Positions 42,201 through 49,956 of a stretch of 64,000 bases of DNA are shown here, piece by piece. Under the pieces are notes generated by a model. The model saw only the letters and a list, made by a program, of their open reading frames with translations, was not told the DNA's origin and ran no database searches. Where the stretch lies: assembly GCF_029675105.1 (NCBI RefSeq), contig NZ_JAQQFV010000001.1, positions 620,001-684,000 on the forward strand, read 5' to 3'. The position numbers and the translations under genes are program-made. Origin of the DNA: Nocardia anocheti. GTDB taxonomy: Bacteria > Actinomycetota > Actinomycetes > Mycobacteriales > Mycobacteriaceae. Numbering within the stretch: position 1 is the stretch's first letter; each line of letters opens with the position of its first letter.

Positions 42201-42238
42201 GGGAAACCACCCCTGTGCGAACACAGGGGTGGTTTCCC
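42201..42238. terminator. Strong terminator after rplI
   Basis: A perfect 17-bp stem with a CGAA tetraloop: GGGAAACCACCCCTGTG (42201-42217) pairs with CACAGGGGTGGTTTCCC (42222-42238). It lies 8 bp after the rplI stop on the minus strand and separates the ribosomal operon from dnaB. Confidence 0.88.
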
Positions 42239-42245
42239 AGCGAAC

Positions 42246-42698
42246 TCAGTTCGCAGCAACCTCGAGGTTGAACTTGGCAACCACATCGGGGTGCAGGTGC
42301 ACCACGATGCCGTGCTTGCCGGTCGCCTTGATGTGCGACTTCGGCAGCTCGATGCTGCGCTTGTCCACCACGGGGCCACCGGCGGCCTTGATGGCACCGG
42401 CCACGTCGGCGGTGGTGACCGAACCGAACAGCTTGCCGCTGTCGGCGGTCTTCACGGCCAGCGAGACGGCTTCCAGGCCCTCGATGGCCTGCTTCAGCTC
42501 GTTGGCGTGGTCCAGGTCGCGCACCTTGCGGGCGTCCTGGGCGCGACGGATGCCGTCGACCTGCTTCTGGGCGCCACGGGTGGCCACGATGGCCAGGCCG
42601 CGGGGCAGCAGGTAGTTGCGGCCGTAACCGTCCTTGACCTCGACGAGGTCGCCCGGCGCACCGAGGTTGTCGACATCAGCGGTGAGGATGAGCTTCAT
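42246..42698 (-). CDS. rplI: 50S ribosomal protein bL9
   Basis: A 150-residue L9, starting [20 protein letters not shown] with [16 protein letters not shown], the conserved RNA-binding N-terminal domain. The long connecting helix and the C-terminal domain ([40 protein letters not shown]) complete it. It binds the base of the L1 stalk of 23S rRNA and affects frame maintenance. It is the last gene of the rpsF-ssb-rpsR-rplI operon, 17 bp after rpsR, and ends at a strong terminator. Confidence 0.98.
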   Translation of the reverse strand: MKLILTADVDNLGAPGDLVEVKDGYGRNYLLPRGLAIVATRGAQKQVDGIRRAQDARKVRDLDHANELKQAIEGLEAVSLAVKTADSGKLFGSVTTADVAGAIKAAGGPVVDKRSIELPKSHIKATGKHGIVVHLHPDVVAKFNLEVAAN

Positions 42699-42715
42699 CT
42701 GTCTGACTCCCTTTC

Positions 42716-42967
42716 TCAGCGAGCGGTCGACACGTAAGGCAGCAGGGCCACCTCACGCGAGTTCTTGACGGCCACAGCGATGTCACGCTGGTGCTGCACG
42801 CAGTTGCCGGTGACGCGGCGAGCGCGGATCTTGCCGCGGTCGCTGACGTACTTGCGCAGCAGCGTGGTGTCCTTGTAATCGATATTGACGATTCCGGCCT
42901 TGGCTTCCTTGCAGAAAGCGCACGCCTTCTTCTTCAGTACCTTTTCGCGCGCGGGCGCTTTAGGCAT
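42716..42967 (-). CDS. rpsR: 30S ribosomal protein bS18, zinc-type paralogue
   Basis: An 83-residue S18 with [40 protein letters not shown] and [15 protein letters not shown]. Cys16, Cys19, Cys56 and His59 form a likely zinc site, so this is the C-plus (zinc-binding) form. In mycobacteria this form (rpsR1) sits in the rpsF operon, while a zinc-free paralogue is induced on zinc starvation. It forms the S6-S18 heterodimer with rpsF nearby. It lies 31 bp downstream of ssb. Confidence 0.97.
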   Translation of the reverse strand: MPKAPAREKVLKKKACAFCKEAKAGIVNIDYKDTTLLRKYVSDRGKIRARRVTGNCVQHQRDIAVAVKNSREVALLPYVSTAR

Positions 42968-42998
42968 GGTCTTCTCTCCGTACTATGAGTGCCGTTCC

Positions 42999-43562
42999 TC
43001 AGAACGGCGGTTCGTCATCCATGCGGCCGCCGCCTCCGAAGGAGGACCCGGCCGCGGGCGCGCTACCCCACGGATCGTCGTTACCGGCGTTGCCGCCGCC
43101 CGACTGTCCGCCGCCGTTGTTGGCGTTGTAGCCGCCTGCGCTCGCACCACCACCGGCATTACCGGAACCACCACCGAAGCCGCCGCCTCCGCCGCCGCGA
43201 CCGGCCTTGGAGACCTTGGCCGTCGCGTAGCGCAGCGAGGGGCCGACCTCGTCGACCTCGAGTTCGACGACTGTGCGCTTCTCACCCTCGCGGGTTTCGT
43301 AGGAGCGCTGCTTGAGCCGTCCGCTCACGATCACGCGAGCGCCTCGGGTCAGGCTCTCGGCGACATTCTCCGCTGCCTCACGCCAGATGTTGCAGCGCAG
43401 GAACAGAGCCTCGCCGTCTTTCCATTCGTTCGAATTGCGATCGAACACGCGGGGAGTCGAAGCGACGGTGAAATTCGCCACCGCTGCGCCCGCGGGCGTG
43501 AAACGAAGCTCGGGGTCTGCCGTCAAATTGCCGATGACGGTGATGACCGTGTCGCCTGCCAT
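42999..43562 (-). CDS. ssb: Single-stranded DNA-binding protein
   Basis: A 187-residue SSB. The OB-fold occupies residues 1-115 ([58 protein letters not shown]). A long Gly/Asn-rich disordered linker ([16 protein letters not shown]) leads to the acidic tip MDDEPPF that recruits replication partners. It is encoded in the conserved order between rpsF and rpsR, near dnaB, and serves replication and repair. Confidence 0.97.
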   Translation of the reverse strand: MAGDTVITVIGNLTADPELRFTPAGAAVANFTVASTPRVFDRNSNEWKDGEALFLRCNIWREAAENVAESLTRGARVIVSGRLKQRSYETREGEKRTVVELEVDEVGPSLRYATAKVSKAGRGGGGGGFGGGSGNAGGGASAGGYNANNGGGQSGGGNAGNDDPWGSAPAAGSSFGGGGRMDDEPPF

Positions 43563-43659
43563 GGGGGTTCCTCCTGCTCGGGGGTGCAGTCCGCATCTCG
43601 GGATTTGCGCTCGAGCCTAAAGCTAGGCTCTGACAGGAAATCCGAGAAGTGGTTGCGGA

Positions 43660-43947
43660 CTACTTGTCGTTGCGCAGAACCTTGGTGCGCAGCACCGTTT
43701 CGTTCAGGCCCAGCTGGCGATCGAGCTCGCTCACGGTGGCCGGGGTCGCGGTCAGTTCGACGACCGCGTAGATGCCTTCGGCCTGCTTGGCGATCTCGTA
43801 GGCGAGCCGACGACGGCCCCAGATGTCGACCTTGTCGACCTTGCCGCCCTCGGTCTTGACGACGTTGAGCAGGTTATCCAGGGACTGCCCGACGATGCGC
43901 TCGTCCAGGCTGGGGTCGAGGATGACCATCACTTCATATTGACGCAC
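43660..43947 (-). CDS. rpsF: 30S ribosomal protein bS6
   Basis: A 95-residue S6 with [40 protein letters not shown] and [19 protein letters not shown], the full ferredoxin-like fold. The GTG at 43947 follows CAGGAGGTGATT. It leads the rpsF-ssb-rpsR-rplI operon on the minus strand. The 5' leader contains two short palindromes that may be structured in the mRNA. Confidence 0.98.
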   Translation of the reverse strand: MRQYEVMVILDPSLDERIVGQSLDNLLNVVKTEGGKVDKVDIWGRRRLAYEIAKQAEGIYAVVELTATPATVSELDRQLGLNETVLRTKVLRNDK

Positions 43948-43978
43948 GGACCAATCACCTCCTGTGGACTAGGAAACG

Positions 43979-44021
43979 GCCATGGACTTTCCATGGCAGG
44001 AGGGTTCGTTGCGTCAGCAAC
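43979..44021 (-). promoter_or_regulatory. Palindromes in the rpsF operon leader
   Basis: Perfect GCCATGGA-CTT-TCCATGGC (43979-43997) is followed by GTTGC-GTCA-GCAAC (44008-44021), 30-75 bases upstream of the rpsF start. S6/S18 autoregulatory leaders exist in many bacteria, but I did not recognise the known S6-leader consensus here, so the function is open. Confidence 0.4.
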
Positions 44022-44105
44022 CCGACAAGGCTACCTGAGCGCCCTGGGCGCGACGAAATCGATCATGAGCGCGGGTTGACCGCCGGACAACAGCGCCTCG
44101 CCGCT

Positions 44106-44111
44106 TAGGGT
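44106..44111 (+). promoter_or_regulatory. -10 hexamer TAGGGT
   Basis: TAGGGT ends 7 bp before the ATG at 44119, without a Shine-Dalgarno sequence. It supports leaderless expression of the GT87-family gene. Confidence 0.45.
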
Positions 44112-44118
44112 GATTGCC

Positions 44119-45495
44119 ATGACGAACGACCCGCTGCCCCGCGCGCGGACGGGCGCGGGCCGGGCCACGGCGCTGGCCTTCGTCGTGCTGCTGCTGTGCG
44201 GGCTCACCCTCGCGGTGGCGTACGCGAACAAGGCGCGCTGTGCGGGCGGACCGGTCGACGAATACGGCCGCAGCGAGGTCTTCGATATCCGCAAGGACCG
44301 CGATGTCTGCTATTCGGATATCCAATTCCTGTGGCAGGGAAGGGAAATCGACAATCACGTCTTCCCGTATGTCGACGGCGCGATCACCGACGACGGTGTC
44401 CTGATCGGCGGCGCGGTGGAGTATCCGGTCCTCAGCGGACTGCTCATGTGGGCGGGCGCGATCGGGGTGGACAACGACGCCGATTTCCTCTGGCATTCGG
44501 CGCTGCTGCTCGCGCCGTTCGCGCTGCTGACCGCCTGGCTGCTGGCGCGGATGTCGGGCGCGGCGGCCCTGCTCTGGGCGACCGGCCCGCCGCTGGTGTT
44601 CTACGCCTTCCACAACTGGGAGTTGCCGGTGGTGGCGACCTCGGTCGCGGCGGTGGCGGTGCTCACGCTGCCCTCGCGCCTGAGCGTGCGCACCCGGGGC
44701 ATCATCGCCGCGGTGCTGCTGGCGCTGGGTTTCTGTCTGAAGATCTATCCAGGCATCTTCGTGCTGCCGCTGGCGATCTACGTGCTCACCGAGGGCGCGC
44801 CGCGCGGCACGCGTCGGCTGCGCGAGCTCGACGTGGCAGGTGCGGCGCAGACGTTGCTGGCCGCCATGGCGACGGTGGCGGCGGTGAATCTGCCGTTCGT
44901 GCTGGCCGGGGTGGAGGGCTGGCGGGCCTCGGTCACCTTCCAGCGACTGCGGCAGGCCGATATCACCACCAATTCCATCTGGTACTGGGGTCACCAGGCG
45001 ATCTTCGGTCGCGACGCCGAGACCACTCAGACCTGGCACGACTTCGTCGCGATCGCCTCACCCGGGCTGATGGCCGCTGCCTTCGCGCTGGCGCTGTGGT
45101 TGGGGCTGCGCCGCTGGACCCCGGCCGCGCCGTTCCCGTGGGTGGGTGTGAGCGCGGCGATGCTGGCCGGTTTCCTGCTTTTCCACAAGGTGCACTCACC
45201 CCAGTACACCCTGTGGATAATTCCGTTCCTGGTGCTGCTCGAGGTGCCGTGGTCGATGGTCGCGGCCTATCTGGTGGCCGACGCGGCGGTCGGCATCGGG
45301 GTGTTCCGCTACTTCTGGACGATGGGCCAGGGCGAGGACTACGAGACGCTGGAGGGGATCGTGCAGTTCGGCGTCTGGTTGCGCAGCGCCCTGCTGCTGG
45401 CGTTGTTCTTCGTGTTCCTGCGCGCCCGGCTGCGCGGCGCGATCGCCGCGGAACCGGTCGGCCCGCCGCCGCGCGTGCTGCAACCGGTGGCCTGA
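44119..45495 (+). CDS. GT87-family membrane glycosyltransferase-like protein, copy 1
   Basis: A 458-residue polytopic protein with about ten hydrophobic spans (LAFVVLLLCGLTLAVAYANK onward). Landmarks shared with polyprenol-phosphate-mannose-dependent mannosyltransferases of the GT87/DUF2029 family are DRDVCYSDIQFLW, FPYVDG, VEYPVLSGLL, FCLKIYPGIFVLPL and KVHSPQYTLWIIPF. It may add sugars to envelope glycolipids. It is a diverged paralogue of the gene at 59721-61460, which is in opposite orientation at the other end of the ter region. It lies next to rpsF, divergently transcribed, and ends at a strong terminator. Confidence 0.85.
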   Translation: MTNDPLPRARTGAGRATALAFVVLLLCGLTLAVAYANKARCAGGPVDEYGRSEVFDIRKDRDVCYSDIQFLWQGREIDNHVFPYVDGAITDDGVLIGGAVEYPVLSGLLMWAGAIGVDNDADFLWHSALLLAPFALLTAWLLARMSGAAALLWATGPPLVFYAFHNWELPVVATSVAAVAVLTLPSRLSVRTRGIIAAVLLALGFCLKIYPGIFVLPLAIYVLTEGAPRGTRRLRELDVAGAAQTLLAAMATVAAVNLPFVLAGVEGWRASVTFQRLRQADITTNSIWYWGHQAIFGRDAETTQTWHDFVAIASPGLMAAAFALALWLGLRRWTPAAPFPWVGVSAAMLAGFLLFHKVHSPQYTLWIIPFLVLLEVPWSMVAAYLVADAAVGIGVFRYFWTMGQGEDYETLEGIVQFGVWLRSALLLALFFVFLRARLRGAIAAEPVGPPPRVLQPVA

Positions 45496-45501
45496 GAGAC
45501 G

Positions 45502-45541
45502 ACGACGGCGGCGGACCCCCGAGGGGCTCCGCCGCCGTCGT
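45502..45541. terminator. Bidirectional terminator between GT87 gene and DUF475 gene
   Basis: Perfect 14-bp arms ACGACGGCGGCGGA (45502-45515) and TCCGCCGCCGTCGT (45528-45541) enclose an inner CCCC-GAG-GGG. It lies between two converging genes. Confidence 0.82.
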
Positions 45542-45555
45542 GGCGAGCGAACCGG

Positions 45556-46656
45556 TCAGCTGACCGGGGCGGTCTCCTTGGTCTCGTCGACCTCGTCGGG
45601 CTCCGCCTTGCGGTTGCGGATGATGCTCGTGATGAGCGCCGCGCCGATGAACGCCACGCCGACCAGGCCGGTGATCAGCTCGTCGACGTGCACGCCGATC
45701 GAGATCAGCAGGATCGTCGCCAGCGCGCCGATGGCCCAGTGCGCGCCGTGCTCGAGGTACACGTACTCCGAGAGCGTGCCCTGCCGGACCAGGTACACCG
45801 TGATCGACCGGACGAACATCGCGCCGATCAGGCCCAGGCCCAGCGCGATGATGATCGGGTCGGAGGTGATGGCGAACGCGCCGATCACGCCGTCGAAGGA
45901 GAACGACGCGTCGAGCACCTCGAGGTAGAGGAACAGGAAGAACGCGGCCTTACCGGTCGCCTTGACCAGCTTGGACGGGCCGCCGGATTCGAGGTCCTCG
46001 GTGTGGAACATCGAGCCGAGACCATCGACCAGGATGTAGACGATCATGCCGAGCAGGCCCGCGACCAGCACGGTCGAGCGGTCGTCGTCGGCGGCGAGGA
46101 ACTCCGCCACCAGCACCAGGCCGGTACCGGCGACGACCACCGAGAGCATGTCGAGCTTGCCCGCCTTGGCCAGCGGACGCTCCAGCCAGCTCAACCAGGT
46201 GATCTCGCGTTCGTCGAAGATGAAGTTCAGGAACAGCAGCGCGAGGAACATGCCACCGAACGCCGCGATCTGCGGGTGCGCGTCGGTGAGCAGGGTTTCG
46301 TAGCTGGGGCTGCCGTCGGGGAAGTAGGCCGCGTCGTCCGCGGGCGGGTTGAGCGCCAGGTTGAACGCGTCCACCGGGTTGAGTCCGGCGGTGATCCACA
46401 CGATCGCCAGCGGGAAGACCAGTCGCATGCCGAACACGGCGATGACGACGCCGACAGTCAGGAAGATCCGCTGCCAGAACTCACTCATCCGTTCCAGGAC
46501 GGTGGCGTTGATGACGGCGTTGTCGAACGACAGCGACACCTCGAGGATGCCGAGGATCGCACACAGTGCCAGTGCGGTCGCGCCACCGTAGAGGTAGGCG
46601 ACGACCAGCGAGGCCACCGTGATGACGATGGACAGGCCGAAGATGCGCGTAATCAC
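45556..46656 (-). CDS. TerC-like integral membrane protein (DUF475)
   Basis: A 366-residue protein with about nine spans. The TerC/DUF475 motifs ILEVSLSFDNAVINATVLER near the N-terminus and LDASFSFDGVIGAFAITSDP in the second half carry membrane-embedded acidic residues that suggest metal ion transport. It is encoded downstream of terD (70-bp gap with a hairpin). In Ter systems such proteins are the membrane partner of the Ca-binding TerD proteins. The start is GTG at 46656. The ion specificity (calcium, manganese or other) is not determined. Confidence 0.92.
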   Translation of the reverse strand: MITRIFGLSIVITVASLVVAYLYGGATALALCAILGILEVSLSFDNAVINATVLERMSEFWQRIFLTVGVVIAVFGMRLVFPLAIVWITAGLNPVDAFNLALNPPADDAAYFPDGSPSYETLLTDAHPQIAAFGGMFLALLFLNFIFDEREITWLSWLERPLAKAGKLDMLSVVVAGTGLVLVAEFLAADDDRSTVLVAGLLGMIVYILVDGLGSMFHTEDLESGGPSKLVKATGKAAFFLFLYLEVLDASFSFDGVIGAFAITSDPIIIALGLGLIGAMFVRSITVYLVRQGTLSEYVYLEHGAHWAIGALATILLISIGVHVDELITGLVGVAFIGAALITSIIRNRKAEPDEVDETKETAPVS

Positions 46657-46685
46657 GCGGAGGGACCTTTCTGTGTCACACGAAC

Positions 46686-46712
46686 AGGGGGCCCGAAAGT
46701 GTCGAGCCCCCT
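46686..46712. terminator. Weak hairpin between terD and the DUF475 gene
   Basis: AGGGGGC (46686-46692) and GCCCCCT (46706-46712) with a 13-base loop. It may attenuate read-through from terD into the DUF475 gene. Confidence 0.4.
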
Positions 46713-46726
46713 ATCCGCAATGGTGA

Positions 46727-47302
46727 CTAGACGTTGACGCCGTAGTCGCGGGCGATACCCGCCAGGCCGGAGGCGTAACCCTGCCCGATGGCGCGGAACT
46801 TCCACTCGGCGCCGTTGCGGTACAGCTCGCCGAAGACCATAGCGGTCTCGGTCGAGGCGTCCTCGGACAGGTCGTAGCGCGCCAGCTCGGTGCCGTTGGC
46901 CCGGTCGACGACGCGGATGTAGGCGTTGCGCACCTGGCCGAACGACTGCGAGCGGGTCTCGGCGTCGTAGATCGAGACCGGGAAGAAGATGCTCTCGATG
47001 GTCGGCGGGGTGTTGGCCAGGTCGACGTTGATGACCTCGTCGTCGCCCTCGCCCTCACCGGTGGTGTTGTCACCGGCGTGCTCGATGGCGCCCTCCGGGG
47101 ACTTCAGGTTGTTGAAGAACACGAAGTGCTTGTCGGAGACGACCTTCTTGTCGGCGCCGGTGGCGATCGCGCTCGCGTCGAGGTCGAAGTCGGTGCCGGT
47201 GGTGGTGCGCACGTCCCAGCCGAGGCCGACCGCGACCGCGGTCAGGTTCGGGGCCTCTTTGGTCAGCGAAACATTGCCGCCCTTGGACAGACTGACACCC
47301 AT
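46727..47302 (-). CDS. terD: TerD-family calcium-binding stress protein
   Basis: A 191-residue canonical TerD with MGVSLSKGGNVSLTKEAPNL and VAVGLGWDVRTTTGTDFDLD. The Ca-binding motif GDNTTGEGEGDDE is at residues 77-89, and SFGQVRNAYIRVVD and KFRAIGQGYASGLAGIARDY complete the double beta-sandwich. It is single-domain, unlike the other TerD-type proteins in this window. AAGGGA precedes the ATG. It is divergent from the biosynthetic set starting at 47488, with about 185 bp shared upstream DNA, so the two arms are probably co-regulated. Confidence 0.96.
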   Translation of the reverse strand: MGVSLSKGGNVSLTKEAPNLTAVAVGLGWDVRTTTGTDFDLDASAIATGADKKVVSDKHFVFFNNLKSPEGAIEHAGDNTTGEGEGDDEVINVDLANTPPTIESIFFPVSIYDAETRSQSFGQVRNAYIRVVDRANGTELARYDLSEDASTETAMVFGELYRNGAEWKFRAIGQGYASGLAGIARDYGVNV

Positions 47303-47487
47303 GCGGGAATCCCTTCGGTTGGTCTCGTGTGTCGGTTCCCAGCATGTCCGAATCGCCGGGTACGGCTACGACAGTAATAGGTTTCACGGATCTTGCGTAG
47401 GAACCGTCTGCAGCCCAGGTGAACCGGGGGAATCTCCTACCATCGGGCAGTGTGCGCCCGGCGACGGCGCCCGGTTGGGGAAAGGAC

Positions 47488-48702
47488 GTGACGGTGACAC
47501 CTCGCAGACGCGGCTGGTTCAGGTCCGGGGCGGATCATGGCTGGATCAGTGGTGCGCGAGCCGCGACGTCGGCCGCTTTCCTCGACATGGATCGCAGACA
47601 GACGGCGGCGGAGGCGGGTGTGGTGGCCAGCGAGCAGGTCTTCCCGGAACGCCGGGTGGAGGCGCTGTGGGAGCCGGTGCGGGCGCGCTGTTACGCGGCC
47701 GCGGGCGCCTACCTGGCTTTCACCGACGAGCTCGACGCCGCCGAGGCCGCGGGCACGCCGGTCCCCGACGGGCCCGGCCGGGCCGACGCGCTGGTGCGTC
47801 AGCTCACCGAGGCCGCGCGCGGGGTCGACGAGTTCTATCACGCCCAGCGCGCGGGGCTCGAGCACGCGGCGAGCGTGCGCACCTCGGTGCCGCAGTTGCT
47901 CCAGCAGGTGCGTCAGGAGGGTGAGCGGGCGCTGGCGGCGGCGGAGTCCTCGGGGTTCGCGGGGTATCCCTCGATCGTCGCGGGGGCCGCCCGGGTGACT
48001 GAGGCGCTGGTCACAGCGTCGGCGGTGGACCCGCTGAGCGCGGTCGGGGCCGCGCGCGAGGCGGCGGCGGGGGTGCAGCAGGCCACCAAGGATCTCTCGG
48101 ATGCGTTGGCGCAGGCCCCTTCTCGCGCCGAGGCGGCGAGCAAGGCGATCGCCTCGGTGACCACCCGGCTGGCCGCGGTGCGCAATCGCGGGGCGGCGCT
48201 GGGCCCGGCCTACTCGGCGTTGCTGCGCGAGTTCAACGCTGCGAGTTCGGCGGATCTGACCAACAATGAGCGAGACAGCCGCCGCGACATCGACGCCGCA
48301 GACGTTGCGCTGGCGCAAGCGCGGGTCGCGGCCGCCGACCACGACCCGGAGACCGCCCTTGACCTGACCGCCACCGCGCGCGAGCACCTCGCCGAGGCCG
48401 AACGACTGGTCGACGCCGTCACCCGACGGCTCGAACTGTTGCGCGGGGTGCGTGCCGACCCCGACGCGAAGGCCCGCACCGTACGATTCCGGCTGCGGGA
48501 CGCGCAGATGCTCGCGGTCGACCGAGGACTGGTCGCCGAGTGGGGTTCGGTGCTCGACGCGCAAGCCGAACGCCTCGATCGCATCGCTTCCGGACTGACG
48601 GGTCGTCATCCAGACTATTGGGCGTACGTGACGGAACTCGATACCGTCGCGACGTTCATCGCCGGAGTAGTCGACCGCATGAGAAAACACGACAGCACAT
48701 AG
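47488..48702 (+). CDS. Coiled-coil protein at the head of the ter biosynthetic set
   Basis: About 404 residues, Ala/Arg-rich and almost wholly helical. Stretches such as QQVRQEGERALAAAESSGFA, AREAAAGVQQATKDLSDALA and AREHLAEAERLVDAVTRRLE show heptad patterns, with no membrane span and no catalytic motif. GTG 47488 is chosen because GGGGAAAGGA lies directly upstream; an in-frame GTG at 47452 with TACCAT 8 bp before it would give a leaderless alternative. It is the first gene before the aldolase, PRTase and HAD genes. It resembles the TelA-like/PspA-like coiled-coil partners of Ter operons only in general composition. The function is unknown. Confidence 0.8.
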   Translation: MTVTPRRRGWFRSGADHGWISGARAATSAAFLDMDRRQTAAEAGVVASEQVFPERRVEALWEPVRARCYAAAGAYLAFTDELDAAEAAGTPVPDGPGRADALVRQLTEAARGVDEFYHAQRAGLEHAASVRTSVPQLLQQVRQEGERALAAAESSGFAGYPSIVAGAARVTEALVTASAVDPLSAVGAAREAAAGVQQATKDLSDALAQAPSRAEAASKAIASVTTRLAAVRNRGAALGPAYSALLREFNAASSADLTNNERDSRRDIDAADVALAQARVAAADHDPETALDLTATAREHLAEAERLVDAVTRRLELLRGVRADPDAKARTVRFRLRDAQMLAVDRGLVAEWGSVLDAQAERLDRIASGLTGRHPDYWAYVTELDTVATFIAGVVDRMRKHDST

Positions 48703-48744
48703 GACCTTCAGTAGAGATGACTTGGCACGAATGAGGTGGGGGGA

Positions 48745-49956
48745 ATGACCGCGGGGTACGCCGTAGCGACAGAGGTTTGCCTGCACAAGCAGGTCCCGCT
48801 GCGACATTTCCGCCAGTTACAGGGCCCGCGCAGCCGGGAGCTGTTCCTGGTGGAACCCGAGCCGCTGGTCGGCTCCGACGACCGCGAGCTACTGGCCACC
48901 GCGCTCGGCGCGACCCTGTACGTCCCCGCGACCAGACCCGACCTGGCCGCCACCATCCGCAGACGGGCCGCGCGCGGCGTGTGTTCGATGGTCATCGACC
49001 TCGAGGACGCCGTCGCCGATCACCAGGTGGAGGCCGCCAAACAGCACGCGGTGGACACCCTGGACCTGCTCGCGCACAGCCTCGACCCCAATCCGCTGCT
49101 GTTCGTGCGCGTGCGCGATCCGCAGACCGTTGTCGAGCTGGCCGAGCGGCTCGGCCGCGGCCGTGAGGTGCTCACCGGCTTCGTCTTCCCCAAGTTCGAC
49201 GCCGTCACCGGGCCCGCCTACCTGGACGCGCTGGACCGCGCGGTCGGCGCGCTGGGCCGTCGCGTCTACGGGATGCCGGTGCTGGAATCGGCCAGCCTGG
49301 TGCACCGTCAGACCCGCGACGAGCAGCTCGCCGCCATCGCCGAGCTGCTGACCGCGCACCGGGAGCGGCTGCTCGCGGTGCGCATCGGCGCCACCGACAT
49401 GTGCTCGACCTTCGGCATCCGCCGCGACCGCGACCTGACCATCTACGACGTGCGCGTGGTGGCCGACGTGATCGCCGACATCGTCAACTACCTCGGCCGC
49501 GCCGACGGCACCGGCTTCATCATCACCGGCCCGGTCTGGGAGTACTTCGCCGATCACGAACGCATGTTCCGGCCGCTGCTGCGCACCGCGCCGTTCGAGG
49601 AGTCCGACGCGGTGCCGTTCCGGCAGTACCTGGTCAGCCGCGATCTGGACGGCCTGCTGCGCGAGATCACCCTCGACCGTGCCAACGGCATCCAGGGCAA
49701 GACGGTGATCCACCCCTCGCACGTGGCCGCCGTGCACGCGCTGTCGGTGGTGACGCACGAGGAGTACGCCGACGCGCTGCACATCATGGAGGCCGACGTC
49801 GGCGGCGTCGCGGCCTCGGAATACCGCAACAAGATGAACGAGATGCGCCCGCACCGCAGCTGGGCCCGCCAGACCCTGGTCCGGGCCCGCGCGTTCGGCG
49901 TGGCGAACAAAGGAGTGTCCTTCGTGGATCTGCTGACAGCGATGATCGCCGAATGA
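48745..49956 (+). CDS. HpcH/HpaI aldolase/citrate lyase-family protein of the ter set
   Basis: A 403-residue TIM-barrel lyase. The segments TLYVPATRPDLAATIRRRAA, CSMVIDLEDAVADHQVEAAK and VLTGFVFPKFDAVTGP match CitE/HpcH enzymes, as does KTVIHPSHVAAVHALSVVT. The metal ligands are the acidic residues in LEDAV and MPVLESASLVH. It would make or break a C-C bond using an acyl or pyruvate-like donor. GAGGTGGGGGGA precedes the ATG at 48745. Its stop overlaps the ATG of the PRTase gene (ATGA), so translation is coupled. This member belongs to the branch encoded with Ter PRTases rather than to the citramalyl-CoA lyases. Confidence 0.9.
   Translation: MTAGYAVATEVCLHKQVPLRHFRQLQGPRSRELFLVEPEPLVGSDDRELLATALGATLYVPATRPDLAATIRRRAARGVCSMVIDLEDAVADHQVEAAKQHAVDTLDLLAHSLDPNPLLFVRVRDPQTVVELAERLGRGREVLTGFVFPKFDAVTGPAYLDALDRAVGALGRRVYGMPVLESASLVHRQTRDEQLAAIAELLTAHRERLLAVRIGATDMCSTFGIRRDRDLTIYDVRVVADVIADIVNYLGRADGTGFIITGPVWEYFADHERMFRPLLRTAPFEESDAVPFRQYLVSRDLDGLLREITLDRANGIQGKTVIHPSHVAAVHALSVVTHEEYADALHIMEADVGGVAASEYRNKMNEMRPHRSWARQTLVRARAFGVANKGVSFVDLLTAMIAE

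Noticed and set aside
47452..47487. N-terminal extension of the coiled-coil ter protein from GTG 47452
   Set aside because: A -10-like TACCAT is 8 bp upstream, but GTG 47488 has a strong Shine-Dalgarno sequence; the longer form is kept only as an alternative.
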